In this document: one piece after another, positions 7,575 to 15,802 of the stretch
Layout: the number at the start of each line of letters is the position of its first letter
Position numbering within the stretch: the stretch's first letter is position 1
Assembly (NCBI GenBank): GCA_902488465.1
Contig: CABTWE010000001.1
Coordinates: 124,001-188,000, forward strand
Origin: an uncultured Tissierellia bacterium
Lineage (GTDB): Bacteria; Bacillota; Clostridia; Tissierellales; Peptoniphilaceae
Length of the DNA: 64,000 nucleotides
Reading direction: 5' to 3'
Made by a program: the position numbers and the translations under genes
Notes under the pieces: generated by a model
What the model saw: the letters and a program-made list of their open reading frames with translations, nothing else
Told to the model about the DNA's origin: nothing
The model's database searches: none

Positions 7575-8699
7575 TTATTGATTATTTTTAGGAATGGTCA
7601 CAATAAATTGTGTTCCAACTTTTTCACCATCTCTTACTTCAATCTTTCCGGAGTGAAGTTCAATTATTTTCTTTACAAGGTGCAGCCCAAGTCCAACACC
7701 ATTTGATTCGTTCCCCGCTCTTCTCTCGCGGTAAAATGCTTCAAAAATCTTTTTCTTCTCGGACTCTATTCCGCATCCCGAGTCTTCAACTTTTATGACG
7801 ACATAATCCGAATTTTCGTTTATATAAATATTGATATAACCGCCGTCAACATTGTATTTTATAGCGTTTTCAATCAAATTGTAAAACACCCTGTACATAA
7901 GTAAATCTGAGCCTATGATTTGCGGTCTGTCACCTTCCTCGCTCACTCTCAAATGTTTCTCGTCGATATAAATCGAAAGGTCCATAATAACCTCATCAAT
8001 TAGATCATAGATATTTATATCGTCTTTTCTTTCTATGGTTTGACTTTCTTGAATTTGAAGGAGCATTTGAACCATGTGCGACATCCGGTCGTTGTATTCC
8101 GTGACCGATGCGAGCATTTTTTTGTAGTCCTCAATGCTGTTATTATCATTTTTCTTAAAAACATCAATTTTTGTTTTTAATACAGCAAGAGGTGTCCTGA
8201 GCTCATGTGCCGCATTTTGCAAAAAGCTTTTTTCTTCACTGAAAAGACGAGAAAGCCTTATAATCATATCGTTAAAAGAAACTGTAATTTCTTCAATCTC
8301 GTCGCCTGTTTCCTTGACTTCGATTTGCTTAGAAAGATTTTGAACATTTACTTCTTTCATTCTGTTTTTCAAATCGGTTATTGGCTCCAAAAATCTCTCG
8401 ACGAGTTTGTATGTTATAAATCCAGCAACAATTACAACCAGCAGAGTTATACCAAAGCTTTTAAGCCAAAACAAACTCTTTCCGTTATAAAATATCGACG
8501 AAAGATCCGGAACAATCATAATTGCTCCTTTTAGTTCATTCGGCTTTATATTGTCCATGTTTTCCATGACAGCTTTTTGTATTTTATTCATCTCGCTCAC
8601 AGTTGTAATGCCGAGCAGAATATAAATAACAAATGAAGTAACCGCAACTATGCTAGAAGATAAAATTGTAAGTTTCCATTTTAAGCTTAATTTTTTCAT
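7575..8699 (-). CDS. Two-component sensor histidine kinase
   Basis: A 374-residue membrane kinase: one N-terminal helix (about 8-30), a short 45-residue extracytoplasmic segment, a second helix (about 76-98), a HAMP linker (about 98-150), the phosphoacceptor H-box (AAHELRTPLAVL, about 163) and an ATPase domain with N box (NLIENAIKYN), DSGCG and GVGLGLHLVKKI. It is encoded four bases after the OmpR-type regulator gene and should be its partner. The small sensor loop leaves little room for ligand binding, so it may sense the membrane, a partner protein or redox state. The linked redox genes suggest an envelope-redox signal, which is inference. Confidence 0.93.
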   Translation of the reverse strand: MKKLSLKWKLTILSSSIVAVTSFVIYILLGITTVSEMNKIQKAVMENMDNIKPNELKGAIMIVPDLSSIFYNGKSLFWLKSFGITLLVVIVAGFITYKLVERFLEPITDLKNRMKEVNVQNLSKQIEVKETGDEIEEITVSFNDMIIRLSRLFSEEKSFLQNAAHELRTPLAVLKTKIDVFKKNDNNSIEDYKKMLASVTEYNDRMSHMVQMLLQIQESQTIERKDDINIYDLIDEVIMDLSIYIDEKHLRVSEEGDRPQIIGSDLLMYRVFYNLIENAIKYNVDGGYINIYINENSDYVVIKVEDSGCGIESEKKKIFEAFYRERRAGNESNGVGLGLHLVKKIIELHSGKIEVRDGEKVGTQFIVTIPKNNQ

Positions 8700-8703
8700 A
8701 TCC

Positions 8704-9369
8704 CTATTTTAAAATATAACCTTGCCCCACTTTATTCACAATCGGATCGTGTCCCATTTTTTCACGTAGTTTTTTTCTTAGAGCAGAAATGTGCACTCTG
8801 ATTGAATTTGAAAATTCATTCACTTCGTTGTTCCAAACATGTTCGATAATCTCTTCTTGACTCACGACTCGCTCTTGATTTAAAAGTAAATATTCAAGAA
8901 TACCCATCTCTTTTTTCGTCAATAATATTTCTTCATCATTGTAATGGAGTCTTCTTGATTTAGTGTCGAGTTCAAGTCCATCAAAAGAAAGATAAATGCT
9001 TTTTTGCACAAATTTTCTTCTTGTAAGGCTTCGAATTCTTGCTTCAAGCTCGCTGAAATCAAATGGCTTTGTCAGATAGTCATTAGCACCTCTATCAAGA
9101 CCTGCAACTTTATCTTCTGTTTGAACTCTTGCCGACAAAATTAAAATCGGAACCAGTGCATTTTGGCTTCTAACCGATTGCAGAATTTCCATTCCGTCCA
9201 TATCCGGAAGCGTCAAATCGAGAAGAATCAAATCATAAGTCTCAATAGTCGCCATTTCTTCGCCATCTAAACCGTTGTAGCAGGCATCGACTTCATATCC
9301 GTCGAGGATAAGCCCCTCCTTTATTGAATCACATAATTCTTTTTCATCTTCAATTACTAGAATACGCAT
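8704..9369 (-). CDS. OmpR/PhoB-family response regulator
   Basis: 221 residues. The receiver domain has the acidic pair (IEDE), the phosphorylated aspartate in LLLDLTLPDMDG (about 51) and the conserved lysine (YLTKPFD). The C-terminal winged helix (about 125-220) shows the typical NEFSNSIRVHISALRKKL recognition region. It is the fourth gene of the tlpA-like redox operon and likely controls that operon or envelope-stress genes; the target is not visible from sequence. Confidence 0.95.
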   Translation of the reverse strand: MRILVIEDEKELCDSIKEGLILDGYEVDACYNGLDGEEMATIETYDLILLDLTLPDMDGMEILQSVRSQNALVPILILSARVQTEDKVAGLDRGANDYLTKPFDFSELEARIRSLTRRKFVQKSIYLSFDGLELDTKSRRLHYNDEEILLTKKEMGILEYLLLNQERVVSQEEIIEHVWNNEVNEFSNSIRVHISALRKKLREKMGHDPIVNKVGQGYILK

Positions 9370-9402
9370 ATCTCACCTCTCTTCATTATACCAATAAAAA
9401 AA

Positions 9403-10317
9403 TTATTTTTCCACTTGTGCAGTCATTTGTTTATTTGCTTCAAGACATTCTTCTTTTGTTCTAAATCCGCATGATATCGCTCCTGTCGGACAAATGTTTT
9501 TGCACTTTCCGCACCTTATACACTCAAGCGAATTTGCATTTTGAACCGGGTCAACCTGCATGTTGCAGCATTTTCTACAAAGACCACACTTTACACACTT
9601 ATGTGAATCAACTCTATATTTAAACACAGAGATAGGATTAAAAAGTGAATATATAGCTCCGAGTGGACAAATGTATTTGCAAAACGGTCTGTAAATTATG
9701 ACCGACAAAATTAAAAGTGCAACTAAAATTACATTTTTCCATAAGTATAAAAATCCAATTGCTCCACGCATTGACTTATTCAAAAGAACTAGCGGCAGGC
9801 CACCTTCAAGCGTACCAACCGGACAAATAAGTTTGCAAAAAAACGGCGAACCTTGTCCCAACACGTCAACCACAAACATAGGAAGTATAATTACAAACAG
9901 TCCAAGAATAACGTATTTAAGCTTTCTAAGTTTTTTATCATATTTAAAAGTTCCAATTTTTTTAACGAACGGAATTTTATAAAGTAAATCTTGAACAAGC
10001 CCGAACGGACAGAGATATCCGCATACAAATCTTCCGAGCATTGCGCCGATAAAAATTAAAAACCCTACAACATAAAACGAAAACTTATACTTATAACTTC
10101 CAATGACCGCTTGAAGCGCTCCAATCGGACAAGCGCCCTTCGCGCCCGGACAAGAATAGCAGTTCATGCCCGGAACGCAAAGTTTTTTCATATCGCCCGT
10201 ATATATGTTTCCTTTAAAAAAGCCATTGAAATTGCTGTTTGTTGCAAGCGCCCACGCACTTTGAAACAAATGTCTTTTGTATTCTTTACTTTTTTTCTTT
10301 AACTTATCCAATTCCAA
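9403..10317 (-). CDS. NapH/polyferredoxin-type 4Fe-4S membrane protein
   Basis: A 304-residue membrane protein likely to carry electrons across or along the membrane. An N-terminal cysteine cluster (CYSCPGAKGACPIGA), CGYLCPFG and CKYICPLGA flank membrane helices, as in NapH/NosR/RdxA-like proteins. The C-terminus has two ferredoxin 4Fe-4S motifs (CVKCGLCRKCC and CIRCGKCKNICPTGA). The start is a TTG (10315-10317) preceded by GGAG. It overlaps the upstream CXXC-protein gene by 14 bases. In the operon with a secreted thioredoxin-like protein it is the natural electron donor to the extracytoplasmic side, by inference. Confidence 0.88.
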   Translation of the reverse strand: MELDKLKKKSKEYKRHLFQSAWALATNSNFNGFFKGNIYTGDMKKLCVPGMNCYSCPGAKGACPIGALQAVIGSYKYKFSFYVVGFLIFIGAMLGRFVCGYLCPFGLVQDLLYKIPFVKKIGTFKYDKKLRKLKYVILGLFVIILPMFVVDVLGQGSPFFCKLICPVGTLEGGLPLVLLNKSMRGAIGFLYLWKNVILVALLILSVIIYRPFCKYICPLGAIYSLFNPISVFKYRVDSHKCVKCGLCRKCCNMQVDPVQNANSLECIRCGKCKNICPTGAISCGFRTKEECLEANKQMTAQVEK

Positions 10318-10453
10318 TACACTCCATACAAATCTTTACTGCTTTTTGTAAAACAGTTAGAGCTTCTCCACGATACACACCAATTATCATAAATATTATT
10401 CCGATAATTGAAACGGCAATTGAAAAACTCTTTTTACGAATAATAGTCTTCAC
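10304..10453 (-). CDS. CD1871A-family CXXC-motif small membrane protein
   Basis: A GTG (10451-10453) overlapping the stop of the TlpA-like gene opens a 49-codon frame. GGAGG lies just upstream. The product has one hydrophobic helix (about residues 9-27) and ends VLQKAVKICMECIGIG. That C-terminal pattern (Arg-Gly-Glu, then KA-x-x-IC-x-ECIGIG) is the hallmark of the small 'CD1871A family CXXC motif-containing protein' that accompanies TlpA-like and 4Fe-4S membrane proteins in clostridia. The start is embedded in one gene and the end in the next (14-base overlap), which shows tight translational coupling. Its role is not known; the cysteine pair suggests redox transfer. Confidence 0.85.
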   Translation of the reverse strand: MKTIIRKKSFSIAVSIIGIIFMIIGVYRGEALTVLQKAVKICMECIGIG

Positions 10454-11622
10454 TATTTTCCTCCGTTTACTTGTGCCAATTTTTCTTCAACAATCTTCTT
10501 CCAGCCTTCATAGTCGTGACTTCCGCTTATAGCATCGCCCACAATATTTCCTTCCTTGTCGACAAAGAATGTTTCAGGAAGTGCATAAATGCCTTCAAGT
10601 CTGCCGTTCATCATTTTCTTGTCCGGCTTAATCAAATCGTATGTGATACCGAGCTTGTTTTTAAGCGCTTGAGATTTTTCCATCGCTTCCTTGTTTTCAC
10701 CTGACGCATCGACAGTGTCCATAATAACGCCTGCAATATTTAATCCCTTGTCCTTGTATTCATTGTAAATTCTTTCCAAATCCGGAATTTCTTGAATACA
10801 AGCGGTGCACCATGTTGCTAAAACATTGACTAAAGTCAAATCAGCTTTTTTAATATTTTCATCTCCAAATTTTTCACCGTCAATATTTTCTGTGTCGAGC
10901 GGTAAAATTGAACTTCCGCTCATATCTTTTTTCGGTGGGTCAAATGCTGACATACCGTTAAATTTACCTTTTTCAATCACTTCAAATTCGCTGTCCAAAA
11001 GTGCGTCTTGAAGTTCCTTGTCCGAAGAAGTGTTTATTCCTTGATAATAAAGATATTCCCCATCTTTTGATTCGCCGAACTTTCTGTTGTTGTCACACTT
11101 AGTTGTCTCTCCAATTTTATCTTCCAAAGCCTTTTCATAAACACCGATTGAGCCTATCTTTTCAAGACTGTTTACCCAATTCATGTATTCGTCGCCCATC
11201 TTGCCGACTTCGGTTTCTCTTTGCTCGTTATTCAATTTGTAAAAATCAAATTGGGCATAAGAAATATCGGTATAACCATCTTTAAGCTTTTCGTTGCAAA
11301 GCATAACCATTTCTTTGTTGTTAAGAGCCTTCTTGATTCTTTCTGAAAGTTTGAATTTAAGACCCATTGTTTCCATAATATATTCATCCATAACCGGATA
11401 TGATGAATCACTTGCCTTTATTTTTTGGTTCATTGCGTCTTTTGAAACTTCCATAGAAGTTCCGTTTTTGTCCGCTACAACAGCCTTTGAATCTTCTACA
11501 TTCCCTTCCGTTGCAGTGCCCTCTTGACCTTTTTGGTCATTACCTTTTGTGCAAGCGAACATAAATAATGTCATTGCCAAAATTAAAAATGTTAATAAAT
11601 CTTTTTTAAAACTTGTTTTCAT
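10453..11622 (-). CDS. TlpA-like thioredoxin-fold lipoprotein
   Basis: A 389-residue exported lipoprotein: basic start, hydrophobic helix and lipobox ending FMFAC (Cys about 24). The C-terminal 150 residues form a TlpA/ResA-type thioredoxin domain with the active site ATWCTACIQEIPDLE (WCTAC) and a cis-proline region (YALPETFFVD). The middle 200 residues match no domain I recognise. It should exchange disulfides outside the membrane, with reducing power from the downstream polyferredoxin. First gene of a five-gene operon that also encodes the CXXC protein, polyferredoxin and two-component pair. AAAGGAGG is ideally placed before the ATG. Upstream (to 11787) I see only an AT-rich promoter region with TGCTATGAT as a possible extended -10. 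Confidence 0.87.
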   Translation of the reverse strand: MKTSFKKDLLTFLILAMTLFMFACTKGNDQKGQEGTATEGNVEDSKAVVADKNGTSMEVSKDAMNQKIKASDSSYPVMDEYIMETMGLKFKLSERIKKALNNKEMVMLCNEKLKDGYTDISYAQFDFYKLNNEQRETEVGKMGDEYMNWVNSLEKIGSIGVYEKALEDKIGETTKCDNNRKFGESKDGEYLYYQGINTSSDKELQDALLDSEFEVIEKGKFNGMSAFDPPKKDMSGSSILPLDTENIDGEKFGDENIKKADLTLVNVLATWCTACIQEIPDLERIYNEYKDKGLNIAGVIMDTVDASGENKEAMEKSQALKNKLGITYDLIKPDKKMMNGRLEGIYALPETFFVDKEGNIVGDAISGSHDYEGWKKIVEEKLAQVNGGK

Positions 11623-11787
11623 AAGAAATCCTCCTTTATCTTATATGCCTATCATAGCAGATGGGATATAAAGATAGTGTTAAGATTTAAAAATTTTTTT
11701 ATTATTTTATAATCTTTTAAATCTTTATTTTTAAACGTTTCCATAGATATTACTCTTTTTTGCCAAAATAAATTTATATAAATTCTC

Positions 11788-11817
11788 AAAAAAGCCACGA
11801 TATATTTTACTCGTGGC
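11788..11817 (-). terminator. Terminator of the cca-glmM ... GNAT operon
   Basis: Minus-strand stem GCCACGA / TCGTGGC with a ten-base loop followed by six T residues, about 40 bases beyond the last gene of the operon. Confidence 0.85.
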
Positions 11818-11856
11818 CCTTACTATATAAATTATTTGTTATTTCAAATCGTTGTT

Positions 11857-12990
11857 TTATAAATCAATTTCATAGACTCTATATGTCTTTGAAAGCTCGC
11901 CGCCAACTTTAAGGATATCATTAATCATCGGAACATTGTAATCCCAAATTGTACTTCCTTCAACTTCTGTGTATCCTTTTTCAATGGCTGCTCTAAGCGT
12001 TTTCAAGTACATTGCTTGCGTAACACCCTTGTTTCTATATTCCGGAATAACAAACAAAACAAACACTCTTAAACGGTCGATTTTATTTTTATAATATAAA
12101 TATTTAATAATACCAGGTAAATTCATCTTACCGTTCATGTGTTTAATAATTTGATTGTAATCCGGCATCGTGATATTAAAAGCTATAGGCTCATCATTTT
12201 CATTCCTCGCGATATAAATGAGATCTGAATCCGCATACGGTCTTAGTGCCGATACAATATCGTCTATTTCTTCATCAGACGGCGGCATCAAATCTTGCCA
12301 CTCTTCATTTTTCGGCATTCCGATTTTCATAACATCGCTGATGTCACGCGCATCTTTTTTAATCCCCTCTTTGTCAAGATTAATATTATCAAGTCTGAAC
12401 TTATATTTCTTCATTGCGTACGGAATAACGCGTTCATATCTTTCAATCATACTATCCGTCGGCTTTGCTGAAAATGCAAAACAGTCGCGATACTTTTTAA
12501 ATCCATAATCGACTATATGATCATTGTAATATGATTTGTTGTAGACATTTTGAATATACGGATAATCATCAAAGTTATCCAATAAAAATCCTCTGTTGTC
12601 ATCTCCACCAGGAAGGCTCATAGGCCCTTTTAGTTTATTTGCACCGTGAGTTTTCGCCCAAGCCACAGCTGTGTCGTAAAGAGCTTTCGAAACTTCTTTG
12701 TCGTCGATTGATTCGAATTGAGAAAAATAGGCATCTTTGAGATTATGATATTCATTAAGCTCATCATTCATACCGACTAGAATTCTTCCAACCGGCTCTC
12801 CATTTTTATAAGCAATATACATATTGCTCTTTCCAACTTTATTCACAGCAGTCGTCTTTCCGGTTATATATTTTTTGTAATCACCTCTCAGAGGCTTTAT
12901 ATAATAATCACTATCATCATATATCCTGTCCGGCACATCGATAAATGTGTTTATATCTTTTTCATTGACAACCTCTCTAATTTCTATCAT
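11857..12990 (-). CDS. YghO-like GNAT-superfamily protein
   Basis: 377 residues, cytoplasmic. Two acyltransferase-like halves can be made out: residues about 55-180 (YIAYKNGEPVGRILVG ... GPMSLPGGDDNRG) and about 255-370, ending VFVLFVIPEYRNKGVTQAMYL, which looks like a GNAT acetyl-CoA binding loop (R-N-K-G-V). The layout resembles the N-acyltransferase-superfamily protein YghO; substrate unknown. The start follows GGGGGTG, and the gene begins right after the CitC-like gene, so it is the last member of the operon. Confidence 0.7.
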   Translation of the reverse strand: MIEIREVVNEKDINTFIDVPDRIYDDSDYYIKPLRGDYKKYITGKTTAVNKVGKSNMYIAYKNGEPVGRILVGMNDELNEYHNLKDAYFSQFESIDDKEVSKALYDTAVAWAKTHGANKLKGPMSLPGGDDNRGFLLDNFDDYPYIQNVYNKSYYNDHIVDYGFKKYRDCFAFSAKPTDSMIERYERVIPYAMKKYKFRLDNINLDKEGIKKDARDISDVMKIGMPKNEEWQDLMPPSDEEIDDIVSALRPYADSDLIYIARNENDEPIAFNITMPDYNQIIKHMNGKMNLPGIIKYLYYKNKIDRLRVFVLFVIPEYRNKGVTQAMYLKTLRAAIEKGYTEVEGSTIWDYNVPMINDILKVGGELSKTYRVYEIDL

Positions 12991-13953
12991 CTATTTCACC
13001 CCCTTCTCTAAAATTTCAATTGTAGTTTGAGGCAAATATTTTTTCACCTCTTCAATATTATTTAAATGTTCTCTCACGAAAGAGGCGGAAATCGGTACCC
13101 CATCTATTTCTTTTCTTGGAACAACTCTAATTTTTAAATTTGTATCCTTCGCTCTTTCAATGAGTGCTTCATTGTATGAGCTTGTGAGTTCATCCGTCGG
13201 TTCTTCCCCTACATATCTCACCTTTAATCCGAGATCCTTCGCAATTTTTCCAACAAAAAGATCTGCATCGAGCTTTGCAAACTCCTTTGAGCGATTGTCA
13301 CTCTTCTTTAGGAAATAACTTGGGAAAGTCGCTTCAGATATTATAAACTTCCCTCCCGGTGCAACTTGAAGCCAAATATCTTCGAGTCCTTTCTCAACCA
13401 TTTTATATCTCGTTTTAAAATCAAAGAAACTCTTTTCTTCCTCAACCACAAAAACAATAATATTTGTAATCTCTGCAGCTGCAGTTTGAGCAAGATATCT
13501 GTGTCCCTTTGTAAAAGGATTTGCATTCATAACAATGCATCCGTTGAAATCTCCGAGATCCCTAATACTTTGAATCCAGTCATCGTAGGCTTTTATATTA
13601 TCTGTCAAAAGAAGTATTTTATCTGTAGATGCAAGTTCCGTGTAAAAAAGCGAAGTAAAAACATTTTTATATTCAGGCTTTGTGAATATAAATGTTTCGG
13701 TAATTCCTTTTTTAAAAAGTAAATCTTTTAAAAAAGTTACAATTTTTGGTATATACCCCTCTTCTCTTTTTTCTTCAAGCACTGCGAAAAGTTTTAAAAC
13801 ATTGCCCTTGTATGCTCCGGTTGCAACAATTTTCCCATCTTCTCTTATAGCATAGGCTTCATCGCAACCGTCAAAGCTGAGATTTTCTTTTTCCAAAAAA
13901 TTAATAAATTCTTCTTTTTCGAAATCTAAATCCAAATTAATTTTAGTAGGCAT
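12991..13953 (-). CDS. citC: CitC-like [citrate (pro-3S)-lyase] ligase family protein
   Basis: 320 residues. The N-terminal 110 residues look like a degenerate GNAT domain; the rest is a nucleotidyltransferase/ligase with the HxGH-type ATP motif NPFTKGHRYLAQ (about 140) and the C-terminal PISASFVREHL (ISxT-like) motif. In citrate fermenters CitC acetylates the acyl-carrier prosthetic group of citrate lyase. No citD, citE, citF or citX gene lies nearby, so the true substrate may differ. The frame can be extended by one codon to a TTG, but the ATG at 13951-13953 is better spaced from GGTGAG. It overlaps mnmA by 11 bases. Confidence 0.8.
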   Translation of the reverse strand: MPTKINLDLDFEKEEFINFLEKENLSFDGCDEAYAIREDGKIVATGAYKGNVLKLFAVLEEKREEGYIPKIVTFLKDLLFKKGITETFIFTKPEYKNVFTSLFYTELASTDKILLLTDNIKAYDDWIQSIRDLGDFNGCIVMNANPFTKGHRYLAQTAAAEITNIIVFVVEEEKSFFDFKTRYKMVEKGLEDIWLQVAPGGKFIISEATFPSYFLKKSDNRSKEFAKLDADLFVGKIAKDLGLKVRYVGEEPTDELTSSYNEALIERAKDTNLKIRVVPRKEIDGVPISASFVREHLNNIEEVKKYLPQTTIEILEKGVK

Positions 13954-14974
13954 CAACTATCTCACCACCTGTAATAACAAAATCGCCGTCATAAACAACC
14001 ATAGACTGACCGACAGCCGGGGCCCTTACCCCTTTCTCAAACTCACCTATCAAATACTTCCCATCAAACTTTACTCGTGCAGGATCGCCGTGTAATTTAT
14101 ATCTTGTCTTAACCTCATAAATCTTATCTTTAATGAGATTTGCATCAACTGTTTCCGGCATTTTTGCAACAACTGTCTTTTTGAAAAGATAAGACTCATC
14201 ACCCAAAGTTACAGTATTATTTATTGTATCAATACCTATAACATAAGCTCTGGAACCGAGTGCAATATTGAGTCCCTTTCTTTGTCCGATTGTATAATTA
14301 AAAGTTCCCTCATGTTTCCCGAGCACATTTCCATCAATATCAATAAAATTGCCCTCAGCCGGGAGCTTCACATTCTCCGAGTTTAAGAAATCGCGATAAT
14401 TCGTACTTATAAAACAAACTTCCTGAGAGTCCTTTTTATCCATTGTTTTTATTCCAATTTTATGAGCGAGCTCTCTCGTTTCAGTTTTTGTAAAATCTCC
14501 AAGCGGAAAAATCACACGATCCAAATTTGATGCGCCGTACATAAAATATGTTTGATCTTTTCTCTCATCTTTTGCTTTTTTAAGTAGATATCTATCGCCG
14601 ATTTTACCAACATTCGCATAATGTCCGGTTGCCAACATATCATATCCATGCGAAAGTGCATATTCCATAAGAGTTCCGAACTTTAGTACACGGTTACAAA
14701 TTATGCAAGGATTCGGAGTCTTTCCAGCAAGATATGCGTCAATAAATGGAGTGACAACATTTTTTCTAAAATAATCTTTATATTCCACAACGCTGTGGCC
14801 AAATCCCAAAGATTCCGCCACAGCTTTTGCATCCTCTACATCTTTTTTAAATTTTTCTCTCTCGGTCATCCCCGTATCAAATGTAACGCCATGGACTTCA
14901 TAACCCATTTCCTGTAAGAGATAACCACATAGCGACGAATCAACTCCGCCGCTCATAGCTAATAATACTTTCAT
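13943..14974 (-). CDS. mnmA: tRNA 2-thiouridylase MnmA
   Basis: Thiolates uridine 34 in the wobble position of Lys, Glu and Gln tRNAs. 343 residues. The N-terminal PP-loop (MSGGVDSSLCGYLL) binds ATP; the two catalytic cysteines are in TPNPCIICN (about 92) and QEVCFIS (about 192). The C-terminal beta-barrel is present and the length is near normal. Its ATG overlaps the degV stop, so the two genes are translationally coupled. The sulfur-donor cysteine desulfurase is not in the window. Confidence 0.95.
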   Translation of the reverse strand: MKVLLAMSGGVDSSLCGYLLQEMGYEVHGVTFDTGMTEREKFKKDVEDAKAVAESLGFGHSVVEYKDYFRKNVVTPFIDAYLAGKTPNPCIICNRVLKFGTLMEYALSHGYDMLATGHYANVGKIGDRYLLKKAKDERKDQTYFMYGASNLDRVIFPLGDFTKTETRELAHKIGIKTMDKKDSQEVCFISTNYRDFLNSENVKLPAEGNFIDIDGNVLGKHEGTFNYTIGQRKGLNIALGSRAYVIGIDTINNTVTLGDESYLFKKTVVAKMPETVDANLIKDKIYEVKTRYKLHGDPARVKFDGKYLIGEFEKGVRAPAVGQSMVVYDGDFVITGGEIVDAY

Positions 14975-15801
14975 TATAAATGCAACACCAATCCGCCTTC
15001 TTCGGCATACGTAGAACTTAAACCCTTCATGCCCGTAATTTCTATAATTCTGTCAGGAAAATCTTTGGTAATCATTTCCTTTACTTCCTTCGCTGCCTCG
15101 AGTGCATTCGCTTGACTTATCACAATCACAGTCTTTAAACTCTTGTCGCATATATCGAGCGCTTTATTTACTAAAGATTTTACCGAGCGTTTCAAGCCTC
15201 TTTCAATTGAAACCGGCACGATTTTCCCATCTTTCGCTTTTCCAATCATTCTAATATTTAAAACTTTCGAAAGTTTTCCCGCAATTTTCGGGATTCTTCC
15301 GTTCTTTGCAAGGTTCGAAAGACTTGCAAGATTTATTATAGTCACCGAACGTTCTATAATTTCTTCTGTATCGGCAACCGTTTCCTCAAAAGACTTGCCT
15401 TCTTTTATGCATTTAACAAGATTTAGAAAAACAGAAGTTTCCCCTGCAACAGCACTTTTTGAATCAAAAACGTGAACCTTCGCTTCAGGATTATCTTTCA
15501 AATACATTTCTTTCGCAATCATCGCTGATTGATAAGTTCCCGAAAGTTCGCTTGTTATAGTTATAACATATACTATATCTCCCTCAAATTTTTCTAAAAA
15601 ATCCATTGGAGATGGACATGCCGTTCTAACAGCTTCTTTGGATTCCGACATTTTAAATCTAAATTCTTCAATATTTAAATTTTCATTGTCAAGAAACTCT
15701 TCACTGCCGATTCCAAGCTTGAAAGGCACAAATGAAACATTGATTCCCTCCATCATTTCTGGATTCAGTTCACAACAAGAATCCACAACAATTTTAACCA
15801 C
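14974..15801 (-). CDS. DegV-family fatty-acid-binding protein
   Basis: 275 residues, with the two-domain DegV layout: N-terminal VDSCCELNPEM, a central TACPSPMDFLEKFEG segment and SSELSGTYQSA-like lipid-contacting motif (ITSELSGTYQSA), plus a second domain with NLASLSNLAKNGRI. Family members (FakB) bind a fatty acid for the kinase FakA; fakA is not here. GTG start after AGGAGG, two bases past the glmM stop. Confidence 0.93.
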   Translation of the reverse strand: MVKIVVDSCCELNPEMMEGINVSFVPFKLGIGSEEFLDNENLNIEEFRFKMSESKEAVRTACPSPMDFLEKFEGDIVYVITITSELSGTYQSAMIAKEMYLKDNPEAKVHVFDSKSAVAGETSVFLNLVKCIKEGKSFEETVADTEEIIERSVTIINLASLSNLAKNGRIPKIAGKLSKVLNIRMIGKAKDGKIVPVSIERGLKRSVKSLVNKALDICDKSLKTVIVISQANALEAAKEVKEMITKDFPDRIIEITGMKGLSSTYAEEGGLVLHL

Positions 15802-15802
15802 A

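Noticed and set aside
12991..13953. Complete citrate lyase locus around citC
   Set aside because: Neighbours on both sides are mnmA and a GNAT protein; no citD/E/F/X present.
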